Part shown: positions 1-5,964 of the stretch, in pieces | Numbering within the stretch: the stretch's first letter is position 1 | Layout of the letters: each line of letters begins with the position of its first letter | DNA from: Methanosphaera sp. rholeuAM6 | GTDB taxonomy: Archaea; Methanobacteriota; Methanobacteria; Methanobacteriales; Methanobacteriaceae | DNA length: 5,964 nucleotides | NCBI GenBank assembly: GCA_003266105.1 | Contig: MVAA01000002.1 | Location: 450-6,413 of the forward strand | Direction: 5' to 3' | Translations under genes and position numbers: made by a program | The notes under the pieces: model-generated | The model's database searches: none | Told to the model about the DNA's origin: nothing | Seen by the model: the letters and a program-made list of their open reading frames with translations, nothing else

Positions 1-78
1 AAAAAAAATGTGTTTAAAAAAGTAAAAAAATAGTTTAAGCAATGAAAGGATTGATTAGAAGAAATCTCTTCTAAACAA
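1..78 (-). terminator. Hairpin plus U-tracts after the large adhesin-like gene
   Basis: Just past the stop codon, an 8-bp perfect inverted repeat (TTAGAAGA at 55-62 and TCTTCTAA at 67-74, 4-base loop) extends after one mismatch by three more pairs (51-53 with 76-78). On the minus strand it is followed by T-runs at plus positions 24-30, 16-21 and 1-8. U-tracts drive termination in archaea, and the nearest run is about 20 bases past the stem, so the T-runs may matter more than the hairpin. Confidence 0.6.
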
Positions 79-86
79 AGTTAAAT

Positions 87-3000
87 TCAGGATATACCCG
101 TGAATATCATGGTGGAATTACTTCCAAGGTACAATGAGTTACCGTTGAAAGTGTACGTTACATTATGCATACCCACTTTAGTTATCTTATAATTTATTGT
201 GAAATATCCTGAAGTATACGATTTTGCAAAGTATTCACTTCCATCAACAAGAACAATTACATTGGCATTTTTTACTCCCGCATCATTGTAAGATATTTTA
301 CCGCTGATTTTTATCGTACTGCCAAGTGTGACATCAGCAATCTGATACGGCACAATCACAGTAGGTTTTTTAACGTTGAAACTTGTGGTGTTACTAGTGG
401 AGAAATATTCGTCGTTACCGGCATATTCAAATACAATATTCTGTTTGTTATAATCGCTTACCTTGTATTTTACAGCAAATTTTCCGCTACTGTCTGTTTT
501 TGCAGTGTATTTGACATTGTTGATTGTGACAGTAACCGTCTGATCCTGAAGAACTTTTCCATTACCAAAAAGTTGTCCGGAAACTTTAACAGTATTACCG
601 ATAAGTTTGTTAGTTATTTTACTTGATGTTATGGAAGTTGGATATTTTACCGTGAACGTCGTTTTGTTAGTCTTTTTCTCATAGTTTGAATTTCCAGCAT
701 ACCTGAATGTTACATTGTTTTTTCCTATAGAGGTTGCCTTGTAACTGATGGTAAAGTAACCTGATGTATAGGTTTTAGCTGTATAATTCTGATTATTGAC
801 CGTTACTGTGATTGTTTGACCCTTTATTCCCTTGTTATTGTTCAGGAGTTTTCCACTTACTTTAACTGTTTGGCCATATTCGGTTTCCTTAATGCTGTAG
901 ACATATAACTCAACCGCTTTCTTTGTGGTTATTGTTGTTTTATTGGTTGAAGCCCTGTATGTATCAGTGCCTGCATATGTAAAGGTTACCTGCTGTTTAT
1001 CATAGGATTTTATTTTATAGTTTACAGTAAAGTATCCTGAAGAATAGGTTGTAGCCGAATAATTCTGATTTCCAATGCTCACAATGATTTTCTGTCCTTT
1101 TAATCCTTTGTTGTTGCAGAGCAATTTTCCACTTACCTTAACTGTACTGCCATATTCTGATGCTTTCATTGTATAACATGTTAACACAGTCTTTTTCTGT
1201 ACCAGGAATGTTGTTTTGTTATTGCTTGATAAATACACTTTGCTTCCTGCATAGGAGTATGTGACATTGTTTTTGCCAAGTGTTGTTGCCTTGTATTTAA
1301 CAGTGAAGTAACCGGTACTTGTGGTATTTAGAACATGTTTTTTTCCGTTGATTTTCATTGTGACAGTTTGTCCCTTTATTCCCTGTCCATATGCCAGTAA
1401 TTTTCCACTTATCTTTATGGTTTTACCTGTAATTACTGGATTTATGGTATATATCATTAGTGTTGTCGGATTATCTGATTCCTTGATTTTTTTAACTGTG
1501 AGTGTGGTTGAATTGTAGGCTTTTGCATATCTGCTGTTTCCATCATATGTATACGTTATATTATTTTTTCCCAGAGCATCTATTGTATGATTTATCTTGA
1601 AATAACCTGTACTGTATGTTTTGGTCTTATATTCATTTCCATTGACTGCTATTGTGACTGTCTGATTTTTAACTGCCTTATTGTCACTTAACAGTTTACC
1701 GCTGATTTTTACTGTTGTTCCTGCAACTGGATTGGTAATCTTATAGTATGATAATTCTACCGGTTTTTTGACTGTGAACTTGGCCGTGGTATTGGATGAC
1801 TTATAGTATTCATTTCCTGAATAGCTTACAGATACATTGTTTGTTCCAATGTTCTTGGTTGTGTATTGCAGGAGGTAGTATCCATTTTCATCTGTTGACA
1901 GTTCATGTTTGTCATCATTGATTTTTATATTGATTTTGGCGTTTGATATGGCCTGGCTTTTATTATCGGTTAATTGTCCAAATACATTTAATTTAATTCC
2001 AGGTTCCTGTGAAGCAATAGAATTAAGATATATCTTTGAATCTTTTTTATCAATCTTTATGGATTTGGTGACTGTTTTTTCATTATAATAATCATTGGAG
2101 TTGTATTGTAATGTTACTTTGTATGTTCCAGTTTCTTTTTCTGTTTTTTCATATGTGAAATCTCCGAATTCATCGGTTTTAACACTGTACTGGTTATTGT
2201 TTATGTTTATGTAAACCCTTTCGCTTGTCAAAGGATTATGGTTGGCATCTGTAAGTTTTCCTGCTATTACTATTTTTGTTCCTACATTGTTTTCTGTGGT
2301 GCCAATGGTGTAGTCAATCTTAACGTCCTGCTTTTCAACTTCAAATGACGTGTTAAAGTAACTAGGAGAATATTCATCTTCCCCTTCATAGTATATTGTT
2401 ATGTTGTTTTTTCCGATGCTGTTCATGCTTATGGCATTTACCGTGCTGAAAGCACCGTTTATTGTATCTGTTGCTAATATTTTATTGTTTAACTTTAATC
2501 TTACGTTGGAGTAAAATGTTTCTATTTTTTTACCGTTTGCGTCCAATATTTTCCCGTTTAACGTTACTTCGTTTTGATATTTCTGTGTTTTGATTGTGAA
2601 ACTTATTTTTGTATTTTTTATACTGCCTACTTCCAGTATTGTATCTATATATGCAGGTGAATAGATACTGTTTCCACTGTATGTTACATTTATTTCATTG
2701 CTTCCTTTGATTGTATCATATGTGTATGAGTAAAAACCGGTTTTATCTGTTTTTGTGTTGTATGATTTGTCATTTATTTTAATTGATAACTTTTGATTTG
2801 CTATTTTGTTATTCTGATTATCGGACAGATATCCTGATACTGTTGTCTGATTGCCCTGTTGTATTGCATCAATATCCAATTCAGTTTTGATCTTATTGTC
2901 TTCAATTTTAATTTTGTTGGATGATTTTGTGTATAAATCGCTGCCGATGAATTGGGCCGTTACTGTCATATTTGCGGATGTTTTTTCTAGTTTATATGTT

Positions 3001-4898
3001 ACTTCACCTGTCTTGTTTGTTTTCAACGTATTCTTATTGCTGTCTGATGTTATAACAAGGTTTGCATTTGAAATGGCGTTATCGTATGCATCCTGTAGTT
3101 TGTATGTTATTAGCATATCGTTTGATTCGGATTTGACAATGCTTGTTATTTCTGATTCAATTTGTGATATTTCAACGTCTATTTCGTCCTCTGAAGGATT
3201 AAGATAATTGTTTCCGTTAAATCTTACCTTGATGTTTTGTGTTCCTGCCTTTTTAATGTTATAATTGTATTTAAATGTTGACGAATCTGTCCTGACATTG
3301 AATTTTTCCTTGTTGATTGTTATTGTTACGTTTTCTTTATTGAGCAAATCTTCCCTGTCACAGATTATTCCACCGGTTATAGTTAATGTTTTTTCGCCAA
3401 GCTGTGTGGTTGCATATATTTCGTTGTCTAATTTTGTTACCTTGAATGTACTTGTTGTTTTTGATGGGTTATAGTAGCTGTTTCCTTCATATATTACAGA
3501 TACGTTGTTTGTTCCCATAGTATTTGGTGTTATCGTATATGAGTATATTCCATTTTTGTCTGTTTTTTGTGTAGTTTCCTTTTCATTGATTTTAATTGTA
3601 ATTTTTTGGTTTGGAATAATGTTCTGATTCTTATCGGTCAATATTGCATTGACAGTTATTTTTTCACCATAAGCTGTTGTGGTAATTTCTTGTGAATACT
3701 CATCATTACTGGCATATATTACATTTATTTTTGAGTCAACTTTATTATTGGATAATTTTAAAACATTTCTTGATGCATTATAATAATCAGTTCCGGCATA
3801 AGTGACTGTTATATTATTCGTACTTTTATTTTTAATATATTCATAGACGACTTTACCGAAGGAATTTGTCTTTGCACTGATTTTTTCATCATTTGCCTGA
3901 ATGGTTACAGGAGCATTTGAAATAAGATTAGCGTTCTTATCCCTTAACTCATAAGTGATAATGATCTTATCCATATTGTCCTCTGAAATGAATGTATTGA
4001 CAAGTGATGTTTTCATTTTAGTGTATTCAAACTGTATGGAATCACTTGAGGAAGTATACTTGTCATTACCCTCATATATAACTGTAATCTTATTGATTCC
4101 CATTTTTGATGGGGAATATTTATAGTTATATTTTCCATCGTTAACCTTTACAGAAGCAATCTCCTGACCATTGACATTTATTTTAACTTTAGCGTTTTCA
4201 ACATCCAATCCGTTCATATCCATTAGATATCCGATGATGTTAACGCTTTTGCCTACATATACTTCATTGATAGAATCTATTGAAACAATGGTATCCTGCT
4301 TGTAAACATCAAAAGTCATTGTGGCATTTGAAGATTTGTATACGTCATTACCGTTGAAGTATACTGAAATATAATTTGATCCCGTACTTTCAGGCGAATA
4401 CTCGTACTCAAAAATGCCATATTCATTACTGGTTAAATTGGTTTTTTTACCGTTGTTATCTACAGTAACACGTATATTGGACATTGCCTCAATTGAATCA
4501 TCGGAATCTTTTTCCATAACGTTAAATGATACATATTCCTTATCACCATAGATCATTGAATCAATAGGATATAGAAAATCGATATATGTATCTATTTTAG
4601 AGTTTGCTCCAGTTGATGTACCTGATTCATCGGACTCTTTTAGAGTTTTATTTAAAGTGTTTTTAATAATTTTTTTATCAATATCCTCTGAGGTTGAATC
4701 CATTATAAGATCTTCCTCTTTAACTGTATCAGCACTGTGCAGATTATCCTGATTAGGAACATTATCCTCTGCAGTGACATATAAATCATTTAAATCTTCA
4801 TTATCCATATTTACAGTGGCTGAAATGGTGGACAAACCAATCACAACCATTAACAGTGCCAATAATAAGAATATTGATTTGAATTTTCTACTGTTCAT
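87..4898 (-). CDS. Secreted adhesin-like protein with 16 tandem Ig-like modules (1603 aa, complete)
   Basis: Likely a cell-surface stalk or adhesin; the ligand cannot be told from sequence. Seen directly: a signal peptide (residues 1 to about 27), an acidic spacer (about 31-101), ten divergent beta-rich modules (about 102-1045) and six uniform lysine-rich modules (about 1046-1603), each 88-104 residues. Most modules contain a G-x-x-V-x-(V/I)-x-G strand, an N-G/N-D turn, T-x-x-x-G-Y/F-F/Y, N-N-V/I-T/S-V/Y and Y-x-G-N-x-x-Y-x-x-S. This resembles bacterial Ig-like (Big_3-type) domains of methanogen adhesin-like proteins (family knowledge, no search run). There are only three cysteines (513, 1241, 1261) and about 30 N-x-S/T sequons. 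The start is well fixed: an in-frame TAA directly precedes the ATG, and the signal peptide begins there. There is no catalytic motif, C-terminal membrane helix, LPxTG-like or recognisable pseudomurein-binding repeat, so attachment is unexplained. Surface repeat protein: confident. Adhesion: inferred. Confidence 0.9.
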   Translation of the reverse strand: MNSRKFKSIFLLLALLMVVIGLSTISATVNMDNEDLNDLYVTAEDNVPNQDNLHSADTVKEEDLIMDSTSEDIDKKIIKNTLNKTLKESDESGTSTGANSKIDTYIDFLYPIDSMIYGDKEYVSFNVMEKDSDDSIEAMSNIRVTVDNNGKKTNLTSNEYGIFEYEYSPESTGSNYISVYFNGNDVYKSSNATMTFDVYKQDTIVSIDSINEVYVGKSVNIIGYLMDMNGLDVENAKVKINVNGQEIASVKVNDGKYNYKYSPSKMGINKITVIYEGNDKYTSSSDSIQFEYTKMKTSLVNTFISEDNMDKIIITYELRDKNANLISNAPVTIQANDEKISAKTNSFGKVVYEYIKNKSTNNITVTYAGTDYYNASRNVLKLSNNKVDSKINVIYASNDEYSQEITTTAYGEKITVNAILTDKNQNIIPNQKITIKINEKETTQKTDKNGIYSYTITPNTMGTNNVSVIYEGNSYYNPSKTTSTFKVTKLDNEIYATTQLGEKTLTITGGIICDREDLLNKENVTITINKEKFNVRTDSSTFKYNYNIKKAGTQNIKVRFNGNNYLNPSEDEIDVEISQIESEITSIVKSESNDMLITYKLQDAYDNAISNANLVITSDSNKNTLKTNKTGEVTYKLEKTSANMTVTAQFIGSDLYTKSSNKIKIEDNKIKTELDIDAIQQGNQTTVSGYLSDNQNNKIANQKLSIKINDKSYNTKTDKTGFYSYTYDTIKGSNEINVTYSGNSIYSPAYIDTILEVGSIKNTKISFTIKTQKYQNEVTLNGKILDANGKKIETFYSNVRLKLNNKILATDTINGAFSTVNAISMNSIGKNNITIYYEGEDEYSPSYFNTSFEVEKQDVKIDYTIGTTENNVGTKIVIAGKLTDANHNPLTSERVYININNNQYSVKTDEFGDFTYEKTEKETGTYKVTLQYNSNDYYNEKTVTKSIKIDKKDSKIYLNSIASQEPGIKLNVFGQLTDNKSQAISNAKINIKINDDKHELSTDENGYYLLQYTTKNIGTNNVSVSYSGNEYYKSSNTTAKFTVKKPVELSYYKITNPVAGTTVKISGKLLSDNKAVKNQTVTIAVNGNEYKTKTYSTGYFKINHTIDALGKNNITYTYDGNSRYAKAYNSTTLTVKKIKESDNPTTLMIYTINPVITGKTIKISGKLLAYGQGIKGQTVTMKINGKKHVLNTTSTGYFTVKYKATTLGKNNVTYSYAGSKVYLSSNNKTTFLVQKKTVLTCYTMKASEYGSTVKVSGKLLCNNKGLKGQKIIVSIGNQNYSATTYSSGYFTVNYKIKSYDKQQVTFTYAGTDTYRASTNKTTITTKKAVELYVYSIKETEYGQTVKVSGKLLNNNKGIKGQTITVTVNNQNYTAKTYTSGYFTISYKATSIGKNNVTFRYAGNSNYEKKTNKTTFTVKYPTSITSSKITNKLIGNTVKVSGQLFGNGKVLQDQTVTVTINNVKYTAKTDSSGKFAVKYKVSDYNKQNIVFEYAGNDEYFSTSNTTSFNVKKPTVIVPYQIADVTLGSTIKISGKISYNDAGVKNANVIVLVDGSEYFAKSYTSGYFTINYKITKVGMHNVTYTFNGNSLYLGSNSTMIFTGIS
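90..1763 (-). repeat. C-terminal array: six uniform lysine-rich Ig-like modules (residues 1046-1603)
   Basis: Approximate modules by residue: 11, 1046-1137; 12, 1138-1236; 13, 1237-1327; 14, 1328-1418; 15, 1419-1511; 16, 1512-1603. The shared core is G-x-T-(V/I)-K-(I/V)-S-G-K/Q-L-(L/F), then K-x-(V/I/L)-K-x-Q-T/K, and (T/S)-(T/S/Y)-(S/T)-G-Y-F-(T/K). Module 12 is preceded by an extra hydrophilic linker (KESDNPTT). Module 16 departs most: it has GKISYND in place of the GKLL strand and ends F-T-G-I-S without the lysine linker. Conservation here is clearly higher than in the N-terminal array, suggesting more recent duplication or gene conversion. Confidence 0.85.
1764..4595 (-). repeat. N-terminal array: ten divergent Ig-like modules (residues 102-1045)
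   Basis: Approximate modules by residue: 1, 102-200; 2, 201-294; 3, 295-385; 4, 386-489; 5, 490-578; 6, 579-667; 7, 668-758; 8, 759-856; 9, 857-950; 10, 951-1045. Most end in Y-x-G-(N/T/S/E)-x-x-Y followed by a short strand and a K-x-D-type linker, and several carry T-D-x-x-G-x-(F/Y)-x-Y. Modules 3 and 6 lack the central V-x-(I/V)-x-G strand and instead share I-T-Y-(E/K)-L-(R/Q)-D and I-S-N-A. Module 4 has a longer inter-module segment. Boundaries were set by eye and may be off by several residues. Confidence 0.8.
4596..4808 (-). other. Acidic low-complexity spacer after the signal peptide
   Basis: Residues 31-101 carry 18 Asp/Glu against 6 Lys, with many Ser, Thr and Asn and no beta-module motifs, ending in a Gly/Ser/Thr-rich stretch (92-100). 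It looks disordered and probably spaces the first Ig-like module from the membrane or wall. It contains one sequon (N83-K-T). Confidence 0.65.
4818..4898 (-). other. Signal peptide coding segment of the large adhesin-like protein
   Basis: Residues 1-27 have a short basic n-region (R4, K5, K7), a hydrophobic core of about 16 residues (8-23, mostly Leu, Val, Ile) and a small-residue stretch S-T-I-S-A where signal peptidase could cut after A27. There is no lipobox cysteine, so this is a Sec-type signal rather than a lipoprotein signal. The exact cut site is a guess. If cleavage did not occur, the segment could serve as an N-terminal membrane anchor, which would solve the missing-anchor problem. 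Confidence 0.8.
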
Positions 4899-4901
4899 TT
4901 A

Positions 4902-4906
4902 ATCAC
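4902..4906 (-). promoter_or_regulatory. Probable Shine-Dalgarno site of the large gene
   Basis: The minus strand reads GTGAT, then TAA, then the ATG. GTGAT is a partial match to GGTGAT, the complement of the 16S rRNA 3' end in methanogens. The gap of three bases is short, so the match is plausible but not strong. The TAA between site and start is an in-frame stop, which rules out a longer N-terminus. Confidence 0.5.
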
Positions 4907-4946
4907 ATTTCATTTTAGTTTTTAACAAATCAAACATTATCAATAA

Positions 4947-5010
4947 TATATTGAAATATACTAATTCGTTTATAGTTGAAAGTATTTTTGTTAAAGGAAA
5001 TATAAAAATA
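4947..5010 (-). promoter_or_regulatory. Candidate promoter region of the large gene
   Basis: Two TATA-like stretches lie on the minus strand. One is TATTTTTATATT (4999-5010), which would give a leader of roughly 80 bases. The other is around AGTATATTT (4954-4962), giving a leader of roughly 30 bases. The second overlaps a small perfect inverted repeat, TATATT-TC-AATATA (4947-4960), that could be an operator or simply AT-rich chance. The sequence does not decide between them; the whole intergenic region is very AT-rich. Confidence 0.3.
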
Positions 5011-5038
5011 GTTTTATTTCAGAAAAATGAAAATCATC

Positions 5039-5086
5039 AAAAAAAAATAGTTCTGTAAAAAAATAATCCCTTTGAAGAATTATTTT
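5039..5086 (-). terminator. AT-stem and U-tract terminator of the upstream adhesin-like gene
   Basis: About 10 bases after the TAA stop, an 8-bp AT-only inverted repeat (5079-5086 with 5060-5067, 11-base loop) runs directly into seven T on the minus strand (5057-5063). A second run of nine T follows at 5039-5047. The stem alone is weak; the two T-runs fit archaeal U-tract termination. This suggests that the two genes are separate transcription units. Confidence 0.55.
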
Positions 5087-5095
5087 AATACATTT

Positions 5096-5964
5096 TTATG
5101 TTGTTACAGTGAATTTGGAAGTGGTAGTACTGTCCATGTAAGTAGCCGAACCAGGGAATGCATATGTTACATTATTGACACCTACAGTGTTTGCAATGTA
5201 ACTAATTGAGAAATATCCAGTATTGCTGGTTTTTGCCGTGTATTTGATTCCGTTTACCGTTATCGTCAAACTTAGTTTTTTGACTGCATTATTGTTCGAA
5301 AGCAATTTACCACTTATTTTTGCCGCAGCACCCTTTTTGACTGTGGAAATCTTATAGATTGCAATGTTGGTCGGCTGTTTTACTTTGAAATTCGTTGAGT
5401 TAGTAGTGGATTTATATGAATTACTTCCCGAATAACTGAAAGTAACCTTACGTGCATCATAACTGTTTACCTTATAGTTTATAGTAAAGTATCCTGTACT
5501 GCTTGTTTTTGCAGTATATTTTACTCCATTAATGGTTATTGTTACACTTTGTCCCTTAATGCCTTTGCCGTTTGCCAAAAGCTTTCCGCTTACCTTGACA
5601 GTACTGTTATAATCCGCATTGCTTATCTTATAGTATTGAATGGTGGTAGGCTCCAATACATTGAAACTGGTGGTGTTTTTGCTTGCCAGATATTTGGCAC
5701 TTTTAGCATGAGTAAACACTACCTTATGGCTGCCATAACTTTTTACAACATAACTGACTGTGAAGTAACCCGTACTGCTTGTCTTTGCAGTTAGATTCCT
5801 GCCGTCAACACTTACGGTAACTGTTTCTCCTGAAACTGCCTTACCTCTTGCAAGGAGTTTTCCACTTAATTTAACTGTACTTCCATATTCCTTGTTGCCT
5901 ACTTTATAATATTCAATTGCTGTAGGCTCGTATACTATGAATGTGGTGGTGTTTTTGCTTGCCA
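5096..5964 (-). CDS. C-terminal part of a second adhesin-like Ig-repeat protein (partial, 5' end outside window)
   Basis: The frame is open from the window edge to a TAA stop at 5096-5098, giving 288 visible residues. An internal GTG at 5717-5719 could be mistaken for a start. It is not one: in-frame sequence upstream of it continues the same repeat with no stop, and there is no signal peptide there. Visible are 13 residues ending one module, then three modules of 92, 92 and 91 residues (14-105, 106-197, 198-288). Each begins T-x-I-x-x-Y-K-(I/V) and contains TVK-(L/V)-SGKLL or a variant and K-T-S-x-T-G-Y-F. They belong to the class of the last six modules of the downstream gene. The first complete module lacks the usual G-N turn (HAKSAKY instead), and the last has GAAAKISGKLL. 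Strongly basic, no cysteine in the visible part, no C-terminal anchor. Likely a surface adhesin; the N-terminal architecture is unknown. Confidence 0.88.
   Translation of the reverse strand, partial: ASKNTTTFIVYEPTAIEYYKVGNKEYGSTVKLSGKLLARGKAVSGETVTVSVDGRNLTAKTSSTGYFTVSYVVKSYGSHKVVFTHAKSAKYLASKNTTSFNVLEPTTIQYYKISNADYNSTVKVSGKLLANGKGIKGQSVTITINGVKYTAKTSSTGYFTINYKVNSYDARKVTFSYSGSNSYKSTTNSTNFKVKQPTNIAIYKISTVKKGAAAKISGKLLSNNNAVKKLSLTITVNGIKYTAKTSNTGYFSISYIANTVGVNNVTYAFPGSATYMDSTTTSKFTVTT
5099..5923 (-). repeat. Three tandem Ig-like modules with 276-bp period in the upstream gene
   Basis: Modules lie at 5648-5923, 5372-5647 and 5099-5371, read right to left in coding order. The period is 92 codons (276 bp), 91 for the last. 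The end of an earlier module at the window edge is identical over 20 bases (5945-5964) to the matching point of the next module (5669-5688), exactly 276 bp away. The repetition therefore persists at DNA level, not only in protein. Confidence 0.85.

Noticed and set aside
1321..3474. Open frames on the plus strand (1321-1518, 2851-3207, 3265-3474)
   Set aside because: They lie antisense to the large repeat gene, and their hydrophobic composition is what the complement of Asn/Lys/Thr-rich codons gives. None was recognised as a known family.
90..4595. CRISPR-like or intergenic satellite repeat
   Set aside because: The periodicity (about 270-300 bp) is in-frame, protein-coding and diverged. There are no short identical repeats with unique spacers.
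4670..4676. Run of seven T in the spacer-coding region as a phase-variation tract
   Set aside because: It encodes ordinary Lys/Ile codons, and runs of this length occur elsewhere in this AT-rich sequence. Nothing marks it as a switch.
4899..5095. Small RNA or riboswitch in the intergenic region
   Set aside because: Only AT-rich weak stems and T-runs are visible, explained by a terminator and a promoter. No conserved riboswitch core was recognised.
5717..5719. GTG as the start of a separate 207-residue protein
   Set aside because: The frame is open upstream to the window edge and encodes further copies of the same module. The GTG is an internal valine codon.
5549..5794. Open frame on the plus strand over the upstream gene
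   Set aside because: It is antisense to the second adhesin-like gene, whose repeat-bearing frame is clearly the coding one. No family motif seen.

Overview
The window is AT-rich and holds two genes, both on the minus strand. Each encodes a secreted, Ig-like-repeat surface protein of the type called adhesin-like proteins (ALPs) in gut methanogens. The ALP style of the repeats (Thr/Asn/Tyr/Lys-rich, with recurring TVKVSGKLL, TSGYFT and YAGN-x-x-Y motifs), the low GC and U-tract terminators suggest a host-associated member of the Methanobacteriales, such as Methanosphaera or Methanobrevibacter. This rests on family knowledge and motif recognition; no search was run, and the genus is not settled by the sequence.

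Layout, left to right. Positions 1-86 are the 3' flank of the large gene, with a hairpin (51-78) followed by several T-runs on the minus strand. Positions 87-4898 (minus) encode a complete 1603-residue protein: signal peptide, acidic Ser/Asp/Glu-rich spacer, ten divergent Ig-like modules, then six much more uniform, lysine-rich modules, ending without a visible membrane or wall anchor. Positions 4899-5095 are a 197-bp intergenic region with a candidate promoter and Shine-Dalgarno site for the large gene and a U-tract terminator for the upstream gene. Positions 5096-5964 (minus) are the 3' end of a second ALP gene whose reading frame stays open to the window edge, so its 5' part lies outside. 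It contributes three complete modules and part of a fourth, all of the uniform type seen at the C-terminus of the large protein.

The proteins probably do related jobs at the cell surface, as long, glycosylated stalks contacting host, mucus or partner bacteria. Their shared C-terminal module family suggests exchange or duplication of modules between neighbouring ALP genes. I see no tRNA, rRNA, CRISPR array, transposase, toxin-antitoxin or defence genes. I did not find a convincing new molecular system. The points most worth a second look are the architecture of the large protein (two module classes, charge polarity, a possible three-module super-repeat, in-register glycosylation sequons, a lone cysteine pair) and its relation to the neighbouring gene.
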